A DNA stretch of 64,000 nucleotides from NCBI GenBank assembly GCA_036971475.1, contig JBAIZL010000002.1, positions 19,661,067 through 19,725,066 on the forward strand, written 5' to 3'. Shown here piece after piece: positions 12,168 through 25,540 of the stretch (the first letter of the stretch is position 1; each line of letters starts with the position of its first letter). Under the pieces are notes generated by a model. That model worked only from the letters and a program-made list of their open reading frames with translations, was not told the origin of the DNA and ran no database searches. The position numbers and the translations under genes were made by a program. The stretch is from Prosapia bicincta. Its lineage: Eukaryota > Arthropoda > Insecta > Hemiptera > Cercopidae.

Positions 12168-12290
12168 AACTGTTGCATGCACTAATTGTTGTATGCACTA
12201 ATTGCTGCATGCAATAACTGTTGTGCGCACTAATAGTTGTATGCACTAATTGTAGTATGCAATAAATGGTATGTGCACTAATTTTTAAAA
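12168..12290. repeat. 16-17 bp minisatellite (TTGTATGCACTAA-like), copy A
   Basis: Degenerate repeats of ACTAATTGTTGTATGC, with GCATGC, GTGCGC and GTATGC variants. Copy B has about three extra units. Confidence 0.85.
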
Positions 12291-13257
12291 ATATTCGTTG
12301 TCAATCTGTATTATTTTCCTAATAACAAAAATTCTAAAAGTTTTTTTACGACCTGGAATCTATTAAGCTCAGAAAACATTTCTTGTTAAATGTTGCGGTC
12401 AACTATCAAAATAATACTATTATTTGTTTTTTTTAAATCTGGAATTAACTTGAGAGTTTTAAAAATACGATAAAATATTGTTATTAGAAAATAATAGATA
12501 ATAAAGGCAAGAGGGAAAACTCTTTACAGGGCTGTCCGATGGGGACTGTAAGACAAATCAAGACAGTATTACGAACTCGACCCAGCTGGATCAGTACTAG
12601 CTTTAGCTTCAGCATGACATATAAATAATCCAGCTGAATACGTCTGTAGCCACCACACTTCATTGTATATCTCTTCCCTTTTTATTTTATTCCTTGGTCG
12701 ATATTCCACCTAGCTTTGCTTAGTTCCTTTATTGTCAGGTTGTGCAGTAAAAGGATAGAGATAACATTACCTCTCGTTTAAACTTTCTACCTTCCGACTG
12801 AAGGGGCGTTTCAAACAACCAGTACTCTAATGAATTCCAAAACAATTTTTTCCTTTCCAATATTTTTGTGTTGATACTATTAGATTGATTGTTTAAAAAT
12901 TTGTGTAAAAAGGGCATTTTACAACATTTTCCTAATTCTGCCCCATTTTCAGTCCTCCTCATCTCCATAGATTACTCTCCCCCAATGACAAACTCTTTAA
13001 ACTGTACATTTGCTAAGCGTATGGAATCAAATATTTCCTAAAGAGTTTCAATTAATAAACGTGTTTAATAAATAAAAACTCCTCTTGCATTGACATATCA
13101 CTAAGTACACATATCTCCCAAAATACAATAAATGTTGCAAATAAATTATATAGCTCACAAGAACTCTGCAACACTTTATCAAAATAAAACCTGACGATGA
13201 CTTTAACAGTGGGGTAAGACGATAAATCAGTGGCGCTATCTTTGGAAAAGTTCCAAA
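12291..13257. other. Duplicated DNA, nothing recognised
   Basis: Nearly identical to copy B. Short minus-strand ORFs (12735-12968 and 13048-13314) have no recognisable domain; their identity in copy B only reflects the very high identity of the core. Confidence 0.45.
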
Positions 13258-13290
13258 ACCACATGACCGGAAGTAGACGTCCATTGGTTC
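13258..13290 (-). promoter_or_regulatory. Clustered promoter-like motifs (CCAAT, CRE-like, ETS-like)
   Basis: Read on the minus strand, one short stretch holds AACCAATGG (CCAAT box), GACGTC (CRE-like palindrome), CTTCCGGT (ETS site) and TCATGTGG (E-box-like), all within about 35 bases. This density is typical of animal core promoters, but no transcript or downstream gene is recognised. It may be coincidence. Confidence 0.25.
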
Positions 13291-13910
13291 ACCAAATTGC
13301 TTTTCCCTTGGCAATATTTTACTTTATTTGTATTGACGATTTTCCTGGTCGTGTTTTTATTACTGTGAACGGTGCCGTTAATTCGTGGAGTATAAACTGT
13401 TATATTAGTAGAACCAACAATTAATGTAGTCGAATTGAAGTTAAAAAAAGTATTTAGAAGTAGGGGGGATGGTAGAATGCTGGATGCAACTTTAACATTT
13501 TGTGAGCCTCGTGAAAAGATGATGAATACACAAAACGGAGATATAACAATAAAGTGTAAAGCTAGGGACTTCATTGGATTACGCACACTGATAAATGAGG
13601 AAATCATCTAAATTCTGATTGTCATTGAAATCGATAATTTCATATTGGGCGAAAAACTTGACAAATTAAATTTTTTTATTGATTTCCACGGGAAAAATTT
13701 CTTTCTAATTATAACTTGTCTATCGTGTTTTATGAAAATTTATTGTGTGTTAGAAAATATATTTATTAACAGAATGCCCCAATAGTGTAGCCTATTAGTT
13801 GTTTTCATTTGTATGTCATTTAATTTGTCATTAAGGTCCTCTTCTATAATATTGCCATTATGCTGTAAAATATTTAATTAATAATAAATGCAGTATTTGT
13901 GCTGAAATTA

Positions 13911-14790
<880 letters not shown>

Positions 14791-15769
14791 TCTCAGTTCA
14801 GCTATCTCAATTTTCATTATGGTCTCACCGTGCTACTCCTATAATTTTGTATTGTCTACCCTGCCCATTTCGTTCTTCCTGCTTTTACCCTTCTTTATTT
14901 CTCACGCTAAAGTTTTCCAAAGAATATTTCCACTTAGTAAATGACTTGCTTAAAATTCTTAACTTTTTTAAATGTGTTTTCAAGACATCCATTTGTCTTA
15001 TCTTTAGCTTTTAAAATTTGAAATTCTGTTCCATTCTTTAATCGGGTAGTGGAGAAATTTCCAACAAGAGTAATTCTGCAAGAGCAATGTCACAGTTTTC
15101 CAAAATTTTTAGTCTTTTATTTAGTCCTGACTAATTCTATCTATTCTCTACATACTTCTTACAAGTGGTTGTAATGGGCGACACCTTTTCATGACCTCGG
15201 TAGTGCACCTATTTTAGGTGCACAACCTTTCACACATGATGTCCTGATCAACGTTTCACAACCTTGATGTCCCTTAACCACCTAAACAGGGATTTTTGAC
15301 GTTTATTCCTACCTATATACAATAATAATACCATTTAACTAACTTAAAACAATCTTTAAAAACTCCAAAACCACCATTTATAATTTATCAATTAAAATAT
15401 ATGTTGTTCATTATTATGAACATTTTTTTAAAATATCTTTTCTCCTGTAATGGCCTGCTGTAAATTCTTTTTCAGTGTCTAAATAATCAGTTTCTTCGAA
15501 CCGTTCGTATCTGTCTTAACATTAGTACGCATTATCTTCCTACGTATCTTCTACAATTGTTAAATCTTACTTATTATTTCTAGTATTATATAATACCATT
15601 TGCAGGGTTCGTGTAGTTAAAAATCTTCTTCATTCTTTATTTTTCTGTAATTCATCCCCAATAATTCCCCACGGCGTGTTTAATCCAGTTAACAAAACAT
15701 TAATTTAAACATATTCGGTACTTATTGGATCATGCCTAGGTATTATGTATAGAAACAAGTTTCCTAGTC
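14791..15769. other. Duplicated DNA with one perfect hairpin
   Basis: No supported gene. GTGCACCTA-TTT-TAGGTGCAC at 15203-15223 is a perfect 9-bp stem, conserved in copy B at 39155-39175. The 14735-15014 ORFs start in the TA microsatellite. Confidence 0.5.
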
Positions 15770-16060
15770 TGGTCTTATACAGTTTGAACCAAGTAACCGT
15801 GTACTTGGCCTTGAGAGATCGCAGTAGGGGAGACGGGAGGTATAAGGTTAGTATAAATACTTTCCTACAGACATGATAAGGACAGCCAAAACACTGACTG
15901 TCGGTATTAGATAAATTCGATGATAAATTAGCTTCGGTATGAAATAACAAACAATCTTGAAATTTGTGTAGACATATCGGATGCAGAAGCTACATGCATA
16001 TGGATTGGCAACATTCTTAATATGTAAATTGTTTTCAGAAATTATACTATAGGGGAAATC
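15770..16060. repeat. Dispersed repeat family, member 1
   Basis: Shares a stretch of about 290 bases with 54055-54345 at roughly 75% by eye. Shared landmarks are GTGTACTTGGCCTTGA, GGTATAAATACTTTC/GCTAC, ACATGATAAG, AAAACACYGAC and GATAAATTA. The minus-strand translations share YHVC.KVFI. It is probably an interspersed element of unknown class; the GGTATAAATAC could be a TATA-type promoter element. Confidence 0.7.
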
Positions 16061-16979
16061 TCGTGGGATCTCTGACGGCCAAGTCCGAATTACGTGGTCC
16101 GGACTATAGTCGTTCGTCTTTCATGCCGATAGGAAAACGTTTAGACACAAATGTTTGTCAGCATCATGCATGCGCGGATCTTTCAGTAGAAATCTAAGCG
16201 TTATTTTAGTACGGCCTTTACAAACGACATGTTGGAGTTCCTAAGACGGTAATTATTACGAGAATAAATCTCATTTTGGGTAAAAGCGATTTTGAAAATA
16301 ATTTCCCCTACCAGTAATTTACTTAACCCTTGCGGGGACGTCTTTGTCAGCGCGCTAAAAAAAAATCATTTCGCCTTGAACCATTGCTTTGAAAAATATT
16401 ATTCCAAAATAAAGTATTAATTATGTTTTTCATTAAAAACAATTTACTTTTTGAAATTGCCTAAATATTTTTTCTGAAGAAAACAGTCGTATTTTAATAT
16501 GAACGGAAATTTAAATTACGTCTTTGAAAATGTTTTATTCGATCCTTATAAACAAACACTCAGGCCAATACGTTTCTGGTTCTTTGAAGTTTTTAATTAT
16601 GATTTTATATCGTTTTGTAAATAACTCATCTTAAGTTTGATCCTATAAAGACTCTATAAATGTCAATCTGAAAACCTGCGCGTTGGCATTTACAGAATTT
16701 TGAATACTTTTGTTTCAATAATCAAAATGGCTCCCGTTATGTGAAGAATTTGTTAAAAAAATAACAAACTTGGTTTTTTTTTACCGCAAGATATTTTCGT
16801 GTATGTTAATATGACAGAAAATTCAAATTAAGAACGTACTTTTGGATTTAAAGTCGATAAATCTTTAAGGTATAATCAATAGTTTATTCAGGAAATTGGC
16901 AAAATACACGAAACCAAATTAAAAGGATACTTTGTCTCTCAAATTATTCACTTTCCTTCTTCTGTGAGAGATTTGAATA
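16061..16979. other. Duplicated core DNA, nothing recognised
   Basis: No supported gene or structured repeat; nearly identical to copy B. Confidence 0.5.
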
Positions 16980-17206
16980 GAGGACCGTAGGTGTGTCACA
17001 GGAGCAGATTTATTTTAGAGATTTGTCCAGGGAGAAAAAGTCGTGAGCAAGAGGTCAGACCAGATTATCGGACATGTAACCAAAATACTAGAGAAAGTTC
17101 AGAGTATCGGAAATGTCACCAGGGGACCGAATATGTGGTCAGAGAATAGGAAATTGGTTAGAGATTTAGAGATATGATAAAAGAACTAGACCATCAGCCA
17201 AAGGGT

Positions 17207-17252
<46 letters not shown>

Positions 17253-17400
17253 AAGAGAGAGAGAGAGAGAGAGTCTATGTAGAAGTAATTTGAACAGAAT
17301 ACTCAAGATATAATCAAGACACCAGACATTTTCAGGAGGTCAGAGAGAGATGGAGAGAGAGAGAGAGAGTTCAGAACACAGAGAGGTTATCATGATATCA
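16980..17400. repeat. Purine-rich degenerate block with (GA)n, copy A
   Basis: Imperfect repeats of 'AGAGGTCAGACCAG', 'AGAGTATCGGAAATGT' and 'GAGAAT' style modules lead into (GA)n at 17209-17273, with another GA run at 17341-17370. The GA tract is shorter in copy B. Confidence 0.75.
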
Positions 17401-18576
17401 GAAAAAGGACAATCTCCTTAGACCAGGGGACTAGGATTTCTTAGAGTCAAGTAGTTTGCATAGGTTTTCTTCAGGGTAGCAAGTACGAGTGACGTTAAAT
17501 AACTTACAAACAGTATGATTATAACATAGGTTTATTACATCACTAAAATAAATCAACTGTTTTACATAATAAAAGTAGGAAAATGTATTTTACTTTACTC
17601 CTGGAATACCTGAATTATTTTATACTTTGAAGCCGATGGGCGAAATCTTTCACAACTCTCCAATATGGTATCTATGTTAACAAGTTGGGAAGGTCTTAAA
17701 CTCGCAAAATGTTTTCAACGTTCTCACTCTTTAACCCAGATCTGTGCTTGTGTTCTATGAACTTCAGATTACTGAATAGATAAACAGATGAGTAGATACA
17801 AAGACATATATTTTCTCGGCATAGTCAGTTAAGTTAGGAGATTTGTCTTTTTCAACCGCTTTCCAAAACTAAGAGTAAGCTTTATGTTTCTTTTTTCTTG
17901 AAAAATATAATTGCCACTGAACTGCTGTCTTAATTCCTAACAGTCTGAGGGGCACAACAAATCTTTCTCAGGGCCGCGTATTGAGGTTGCCTGTCTTAGA
18001 CGAAGATTAATTCCTTTCTAACGTTTATAATTTTAAATGTACTTCAAAATAGGTTTTCACGCTTAGAGGTCATATTAAAAAAATAATAATATTGAAACGC
18101 AATACAGATGCTGTTTTAAAAACGGAGGTTGTCCGAAACGCGTCCTTAAAACTGTGGCTAATTTAAGCATTGTAAAAACAATGCCAGAATTTTGTAAAGT
18201 GTTAAAATGTTAATATACTTGAAATTATTTCAAAATGTTTTTTATTTAACATGTGTTACTGTTTTATAACATTAGCGTCAAACGTAAAAAAGACAATTCC
18301 TTCCTAAACAAATAGGGGATGAAAGTAATTAGCACACCCTAATGCGTTCAGCAATTTAGAAAAAAGCATCCCTTAATTCAAGTGTAGCCGTGGGTTGAAG
18401 CGTACGTGGGTTGTCCGTAGACACTTCATTATCCCAGACAGCCAGACGGCTCTTGGAATTAAAAGAATATTTAAACGACGGGGAAACAGAAAGTGAATGG
18501 AGAGTACATACTCTTGTGAATTCCACCTCTAAATTACACAAAGAATGCGCTCATGTGTAGTTACTGTCCGTAGTCT
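17401..18576. other. Duplicated core DNA, nothing recognised
   Basis: Only a few substitutions from copy B at an offset of exactly 23940. A 61-codon minus-strand ORF at 18356-18541 has no recognisable domain. Confidence 0.5.
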
Positions 18577-18966
18577 AGCTTGACCCCTCATGACTCTCGC
18601 CCGGGTGACATAGTTCAGGGTCGTGACGGAAGGGTCAAGGCGCCAGGACCCGTGGTACCAGACTGTGAGAGCACGAAAACCTATCTGTAGCTTTACTTTT
18701 AGTGACAGCCCCCCATGACTCTCGCTCGGGTGACAGGATTTAGAGTCGTGATGGGAGGGGTCAAGGTGCCAGGACCCGTGGTACCAGACTGTGAGAGCAC
18801 GAAGACCTATCTGTAGCTGTACGTTTAGTGACAGCCCCCCATGACTCTCGCCCGGGTGACAGGATTTAGGGTCGTGACGGGAGGGGTCAAGGCGCCAGGA
18901 CCCGTGTTACCAGAATGTGAGAGCACAAGACCTATCTGTAGCTTTACGTTTAGTGACAGCACCGCC
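18577..18966. repeat. GC-rich 125-bp unit, three tandem copies, copy A
   Basis: CATGACTCTCGC starts units at 18589, 18714 and 18840. Shared phrases are CGGGTGACA, GGGTCAAGG, CGCCAGGACCCGTG, ACTGTGAGAGCACGA and CCTATCTGTAGCT. The unit is much more GC-rich than its surroundings and ends in a poly-C run at about 18963. No coding sense found. Confidence 0.92.
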
Positions 18967-20256
18967 CCCCCCCCCTGAGAAGACTCCAACCATAGACTAC
19001 GGGCTTTTCCGCTATTCCAAAACTATTCGGCAAAAATAGAACTTTCTAGGCGACCAGGATTCTCGTTTCTTCTATACCTCGTGTGATTGGTTCCGCCCAG
19101 AAAATTTAAACGCAAATTTATCCACTTAGGGTTTGCATTGCGTATTCTGAGATTCTAGGCGGTCATAGCTCATGCCGCAGGAAATTTGTAGTTGAAGTTA
19201 CGTGCGTAAAATTCGTAAAGGGCCATGGAAGGCAAACCAAATATCTTCTCTAAAACCATCCAAGAAAACCACTTGGTCTGATCTTTATCAGAAAAGTTAT
19301 GGGTTGTGTCTCAAAACAAGTACTCACAAGCAACGTCACACGCCATTCAAAGTAATTTTATGTGGAATAAAAATAAGCAACTTAAGAGCTTTATAGTTAA
19401 ATGCTACGAAATTCAAAGTCATCTAAGTAGTAATGCAGTATACAAATATAACTGACAGAATTGTGACAGAATTATACCTGTCAATGTAGTTGTGTGATGT
19501 AGAGTGCGACAGGGTAGCCAAGTAGGAAAATAACTGGCGTTTGTCTGATACGTCAGACCTTGTCATCGGTATTGGCTATTTATTAACTCCTTTATTTAGT
19601 TAAAATTTTATTACAAATGTTATTGTTAATAGAAATAAACAGTAAGAACACGGGAATTTTATATGCGCACAAAGCCACAAAGTCACTCAAGGTCAAGCAG
19701 TAGTTTTAATGAAATACTTGATGATGCCAATGTTTACTAGGCAATATTAGTAAAAACCACTCTGTTAAGATAGAGAATTAATTTCGTTTAAATTTATGCA
19801 CTATTGACAGATATTATTATTGTTAAGAAAATATGGTTTTACACTGGTTCAGTGATGATTGTAAGTATATAACATTAGAAAATAAGATATAAATGTGGAG
19901 ATTTCGTACTAAAACGTCAAAGAGATATTGAAACCTAATTAATGTAAAAGGTTAATTAAAATATATGAGATATAAAGCCTTGACAACGCCTGTGTAGTAA
20001 TAACTGAGCTTCATGACAGAAATGTTCTTACGAAAAATGTAATTGTTTGATAAATTTAAAATTATAACAGAGATCCGTAAGAGGGATAGTAATAGATGAA
20101 CCAGTTGTGTAAGAAAAGTAAGAATAAAGCTGTATACAAAGGCAGCAGTAGGAAATGGTAATTAAAAAAATACTCTTTGTTACATCTTGTAGGTAAAACA
20201 TTGTATTTACAACAAGGGAAATTTATTGTTTAAATTGAAACAAAATATCAAGTGTG

Positions 20257-20257
<1 letters not shown>
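18967..20257. other. Duplicated core DNA; possible CCAAT/GC-box motif
   Basis: GTGATTGGTTCCGCCC at about 19082-19097 combines an inverted CCAAT box and a GC-box-like CCGCCC, but no gene is seen next to it. The 64-codon ORF at 19202-19396 opens on GTG. Otherwise nothing is recognised. Confidence 0.4.

Positions 20258-20288
<31 letters not shown>
20258..20288. repeat. (CA)n microsatellite, copy A
   Basis: About 15 CA units, 4 bases shorter than in copy B. Confidence 0.95.
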
Positions 20289-20659
20289 CACAGCCGTATT
20301 TGACCTATAGTACTATTTCAAAGCATTCCAATCATCAATGATTAGGAATTCCATCTTTCAGTATCTACACCTAGTATAATAGTTACCTTTACATGGTTTG
20401 CATTAATACATAACAAAGTTCATCAATACATTCTCCCGTCTCTGATCCGCTCAGAGGCATCACAAACGTCGATCCTTCTCCAATCAAAGTGACATCGCTT
20501 GAGCAGCTTTACGAAGGAATTTGGAATAGAGTTACATAATACAAATGGTCGCCTGTCGTTACAATCTATTTCAGTTTAACTAGGTCTATTACACTAGTTG
20601 GAGCTACATCCATTCTGGGCAATGCTTGGCCAGACAAAAAGGGTCTCATAACAAGAATC

Positions 20660-20956
20660 TATCATATAATAATTATTATAATGACCCGACCTGTTAGGAA
20701 TATACTATTAAGATGGCCCTTAAGAGATAAGACAGTGTTGCCGTCCTTGGCCATTTGGTATTTAATGTAAGATACAAGCCCACCACTGCGCCAGCCTTTA
20801 TTATCTGAAGTTTAAATATAGGCGCACATTTACCCAAGGTGAATGGACTAGGTATACAAAAAAAATAAAAATACGTTGCCAATCCAGGGAATCAAACCCA
20901 CTACCATTGGGGTAGTGAATAGATGCACTACCTTCTAGACTACTCAGCTGCCTCTT
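20660..20956 (-). mobile_element. tRNA-derived SINE, copy A
   Basis: On the minus strand, 20956-20875 reads as a tRNA-like head. TAGTCTAGAAGG fits the pol III A box (TRGYNNANNNGG). GGTTTGATTCC fits the B box with one change, and it lies between GTGGG and CCCTGG as in a T arm. A body of about 200 bases follows, ending near TATAATAATTATTATATG, a possible simple-repeat tail. No target duplication was identified, so the 3' end is approximate. The 62-codon ORF within it is a by-product. Confidence 0.6.
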
Positions 20957-21422
20957 TTAGTAATATTAGCCAGCCTATTTTACCTCCCGTCTCAATTCTT
21001 CTTTCCAATACGTCACCACATGCATGTTTCCTGTCAACTCTTATATTTTACAGTCATTTTATATGGTTTATCTCTTCCATTCTTGTTTACATCGTTATCT
21101 ATTTAATCTTTATTCTTGATCTCTTAGGTTGACAAAATATTTAGCTTTTAAAATGATTTGATTTTTCTTTCAAATCATACATCATCTTCATTAAATCGTT
21201 CCCCACATTTGATAACCTAATATAAGAAGAAATACTGGTTTCGTTAAGGTATTTTTTATATTTCCGAATGTTGGTTGTCTTGTATGAATGAAAGATTTTG
21301 TTACTGAAGGGGCTTCTTGGTATAAATGTTTCCACAACAAGCATTCGGCGCTGAAGGAAATCATTAACCAATTCCAATTGAAAGGACAAAATGTAGGTAA
21401 GCAGTAAGGTAAAGTTTATTAA

Positions 21423-21488
21423 CTGGGTCTCATTGGTAAACTATAGAGGATGGCTGCCTCGAAGGTTGTTCGGGTCTTTTGGGCCCAG
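21423..21488 (+). repeat. tRNA-like sequence, possible SINE head, copy A
   Basis: CTGGGTC at the start can pair over 7 positions (one T-G) with GGCCCAG at the end. Between them lie TCATTGGTAAAC, resembling a D arm, and GTTCGGGTC, a B-box-like motif with one change from the consensus. Total length is 66 bases, shorter than a normal tRNA. It is not an intact tRNA gene; it may be a decayed SINE head. Confidence 0.3.
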
Positions 21489-22115
21489 AATTGGAGGCCC
21501 AATAGCCCAAAAATAAAATTCAGCTAGCAATACGTAATGTGAGGGCTAGGAACATTTAAATCATGAAGGTTAATGAGTCAAATCCTAGAGGGATGTTTTA
21601 CTCTATATAAACTCAAGCGAGTTTATTATATAAATGTTAGTGTCAAGGAAATAAAAAAAAGAATTGAAAATGAAATATCCGCCACTTATTAGATCGAATT
21701 TGATAAAGTATTCAAAATATGACTTTGGAAAATGTGCTTATATTTTATTTTTAAATATAAATTTACCTTCAAAGAGCAGAATTTAACTGAAAAATGTGTC
21801 AGCCTCCTGCACAAATCATTGAACAAATATGTCAGAGTATACATTCGCATTTCTTCAGAGTAAAGTGGTAAAGTCCCGACCAGTCTTATTTCGCTTTGAA
21901 GATAGTATATTGTCGTACAAAGTATATTATTATGGGAATTATCGAGTTTTTGTAGTGGCAGAAATGTGTTATATTTTGTATCGTTTGTTACTTGGTTTTT
22001 AATGTTTAAAAACGTTAACGCCTACGTTGTTTAAATGTTGATTCTAAGACTTACCTTTTAAAAAGGATTATTTACTGTTTTAAGTTGCATATATGTTGTA
22101 TGTATATACAGCTGT

Positions 22116-22119
<4 letters not shown>
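21489..22119. other. Duplicated core DNA, nothing recognised
   Basis: No supported gene or repeat. Confidence 0.5.

Positions 22120-22172
<53 letters not shown>
22120..22172. repeat. (TA)n microsatellite, copy A
   Basis: Pure TA run; the equivalent in copy B is slightly longer. Confidence 0.97.
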
Positions 22173-22175
<3 letters not shown>

Positions 22176-22401
22176 TATGTGTGTGTGCTATTGTTTAAAC
22201 AAAACCTGTAACCTGACAGGACGTAATCGAACGTTTTAGAAAATCGAAATTCTATCAAACGATAAGAAAGATTTTTTGACAGAACTATGTTACAGAAATT
22301 ATTGTTTTGACAGAATAATAAATTATGGTAGGAAATACAGTGAGGAACGTTAAGACAGACTAAGTAGAAAGTTAGATTTTATTATTATGTGACAGTATAC
22401 G

Positions 22402-22434
22402 CCTGATGATGGCATTTTCGGATGAAACGCGTGG
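22402..22434 (+). repeat. GATGATG...GAAACGCG repeat-end motif, copy A
   Basis: CCTGATGATGGCATTTTCGG followed by ATGAAACGCGTGG. This stem-type motif is common at the ends of many arthropod interspersed repeats and also occurs in the fold-back arms at 3226-3655. The extent of any parent element is not defined. Confidence 0.35.
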
Positions 22435-23149
22435 CCAATCAATCATAAAACCAATAATACAACACAGGTTCAGGTGTTAGTGAGTAAAAGTAAAGCAGGA
22501 AATGTTCATTATGTTGTGTTACGAGCTTGGGAGGAGGCGCATGGTTTTTTGATGTATTACAGCAACGAGGGCTACATTACGTCATGACAATAAATCATAC
22601 AGGCGCGGCTTGGCGAGACGCATGGCAGTTAATAACACAGTGTGTAACGGTATCTTGCAGACATTTTTTTAAGTACTAATATGGCGGCAAACATAAGGAC
22701 TAAAGGGAGATAAAAACTAAAGAGTATCTTGAATCCCAAGACCAATAACTCTCTCCATCCCCGTGTTGGAATTTGGGTCAGAGCTTCGGGCCCTAATTGT
22801 CAAAAATGGTAGCGCGAAAAACATGTATTCAGCGGTTCTGTCCCCTGTTACATGAGTTGCGGTAGGAATTGGTAGGGTCTTTAGTTCCATATGCTAGAGT
22901 AACCTCTCCCTTCCTATCTCTTCATGCGCATTCCCTGGGTAATAAATAAAGTCGCGAGGCTAGGCATCTTCCTGTCATTTTTCGTTTCTAGATTCTTCTA
23001 CCTTCTTCTTCTTTAGAATCAGAGATCACAATTGGAGTAAATTGTGGTCGAATATAGGACATAATCATGGACAAATTATGTTAGGACGAAATGCATCATA
23101 CTCTCATGAAATAACGGACGTAAAATTAAAACTCACCGTTAAAAGACCG

Positions 23150-24175
23150 TAGCTAATACGTGATATAGTCGTGGCTATTGCTTAATAATGTCTATTGCAT
23201 GGTATAATAGGGGCTAATGAATTGTATGTCGTGGCTATTGCATGGTATAGTCTTGTCTATTGCATAGTCGACACTATTGCATCGTATAGTAGAAGCTAAC
23301 AAATTGTAGGTCGTGGCTATTGCATGGTATAGTCGTGTCTATTGCATGGCAGAGTCGTGTCTATTGCATAGTCGAGTCTATTGCGTGGTATAGTAGGGTC
23401 TATTAAGTGGTAGATCGTGGCTATTGCATGGTATAGTCGTGTCTATTGCATGGCAGAGTCGTGTCTATTGAATAGTCGAGTCTATTTCATGGTATAGTAG
23501 GGGATATTAAGTGGTAGATCGTGTATATTGCATAGTCGAGTCTATTGCATGGTATAGTATTGGCTATTAAGTGGTAGGTCGTGGCTATTGCATGGTATAG
23601 TCATGTCTATTGCATGGCAGAGTCGTGTCTATTGCATAATCGAGTCTATTGCATGAAATAGTAGAGGCTATTGGTAGATCGTTTCTATTGCATAGTCGAG
23701 TCTATTGCATGGTATAGTAGGGGCTATTAAGTGGTAGGTCGTGGCTATTGCATGGTATAGTCATGTCTATTGCATAGTCGACACTTTGCATCGTATAGTA
23801 GAAGCTATTAAATGGTAGGTCGTGGCTATTGCATGGTATAGTCGTGTCTATTGCATAGTCGAGTCTATTGCATGGTATAGTATGGGCTATTAAGTGGTAG
23901 ATCGTAGCTATTGCATGGTATAGTGGTGTCTATTGCTTAGCAGAGTCGTGTCTATTGAATAGTCGAGTCTATTGCATGGTATAGTAGGGTCTATTAAGTG
24001 GTAGATCGTAGCTATTGCATGGTATAGTCGTGTCTATTGCATAGCAGAGTCGTGTCTATTGAATAGTCGAGTCTATTGCATGGTATAGTAGGGGCTATTA
24101 AGTGGTACATCGTTGCTATTGCATAGTCGAGTCTATTGCATGGTAAAGTAGGGGCTATTAAGTGGTAGGTCGTGG
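23150..24175. repeat. 22-bp-based satellite (TATTGCATGGTATAGTCGTG), copy A
   Basis: About 1 kb of variants of GTCTATTGCATGGTATAGTC, mixed with GGCTATTAAGTGGTAG and GGCAGAGTC modules in higher-order blocks of about 90-130 bp. Diverged fragments continue to about 24350. Copy B has about 94 extra bases near 47341-47425. Confidence 0.92.
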
Positions 24176-24984
24176 CAGACATGGTTATAACATTATACGA
24201 GCTTTAGCGTATATTACATTATCGTATATTCAGAGCTATTGTATACTACAGTCGTAGCTACTGCATGCTATTGCATGGATATTTCATGGTCCAGTCTTGA
24301 CTATTGTGTTATTTAGTCCTAGGTTTGGATGGTATAATAAAGAATATTCCTTTGTATAATCGTGGCCGTTGTATGATAACATCGTGGTTTTTATATGAAA
24401 ATATAATTACATTATATTGTCGTGACTATTAAAATGCATAATTTTTCAATTTACATGCATAATTAAAAAATAATTTTACAGCTGGGAAAGCTTTTAAAAT
24501 GAATCTTTTTTGAAATGGTGCTGGAAATCTGAAACGCGCAAATATATGAGCAGAAATACTGTGCCCATGTAAATGAATTTATTGTAGCAAATAATCACTA
24601 ACTACTAGGAAAGATAGAAATATTTCCCTGTCGAACATAATTTAACTCTGACTGCAGTGACGTACAAGGACGATGTGCTTTGGCTAATCTGTGTATTGTC
24701 GCAGCAGCGTCCAATAATCACGTAAAGCGAGCGGCTCCCCTCAGGGTCGCTCCTTCACGTCTTCCCGCGAGATAAAGGGGTAATCAAAATTCTGCTTTCG
24801 TATTTATCTATACTTAAGAACATGAAAAATTGCCCATCCTTAAGGGAAGGGCTTTGGGTAAAACCTTTTGATATATTTGTTCTTTTGACAGGTTAAGTCG
24901 TATTTTCAGAGGAAGGAATATATCTATTTTCCAGCACGTAGAGGTTTTTACCGTTTGATATTTGTAAATGTTTGATACGACATT
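24176..24984. other. Duplicated core DNA, nothing recognised
   Basis: Nearly identical to copy B at offset 24040. No supported gene. Confidence 0.5.
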
Positions 24985-25540
24985 CACCAAAAATAAAATG
25001 TATAGCTGTACAACAAAACACAACATAGGATAAATAGAATTTGTATAAAGTTAACCCTGTTAACGATAGATAAATTGTAACACTGTACAATAAAACACAA
25101 CATAGGATAAATAAAAGTTTTGTAAAGGTAACTCAATTATCAAGAGATGAATTGTATAGTTGTACAATAAAACACATTACAAGATAAATAGAATTTGTAT
25201 AAAGGTAACCCTGTTATCGATAGATAAATTGTATAGTTATACAATAAAATACAACATAGGATAAATAGAATTTGTATAAAGGTATCCCTGTTGTCGATAA
25301 ATAAATTCTATAGTTGTACAATAAAATACATTACAGGATAAATAGAATTTGTATAAAATTAACCCTGCTATCGATAGATAAATTGAATAGTTGTACAATA
25401 AAACACAACATTGGATAAATACAATTTGTATAAAGGTAACACAATTATCAAGAGATAAATTGTAACACTGTACAATCAAACACAACATAGGATAAATAAA
25501 ATTTGTATAAAGGTTCTCCCGTCACCGATAGATAAATTGG
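24985..25540. repeat. 77-bp AT-rich satellite, about 7 units, copy A
   Basis: GTACAA landmarks (or ATACAA) at 25008, 25085, 25162, about 25238, 25316, 25393 and 25470 give spacings of 76-78. Shared phrases are GGATAAATAGAATTTGTATA, AAGGTAACCCTGTTATCG and ATAGATAAATTGTA. The minus-strand ORFs here are repeat translations. Confidence 0.93.

Noticed and set aside
13236..13607. 123-codon minus-strand ORF
   Set aside because: No recognisable domain, and a one-base difference in copy B (near 37521) breaks the frame in an otherwise near-identical region.
20875..20956. Functional tRNA gene
   Set aside because: B box and T arm carry changes, the anticodon arm does not fold properly and a SINE body follows. 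It is tRNA-derived rather than a tRNA gene.
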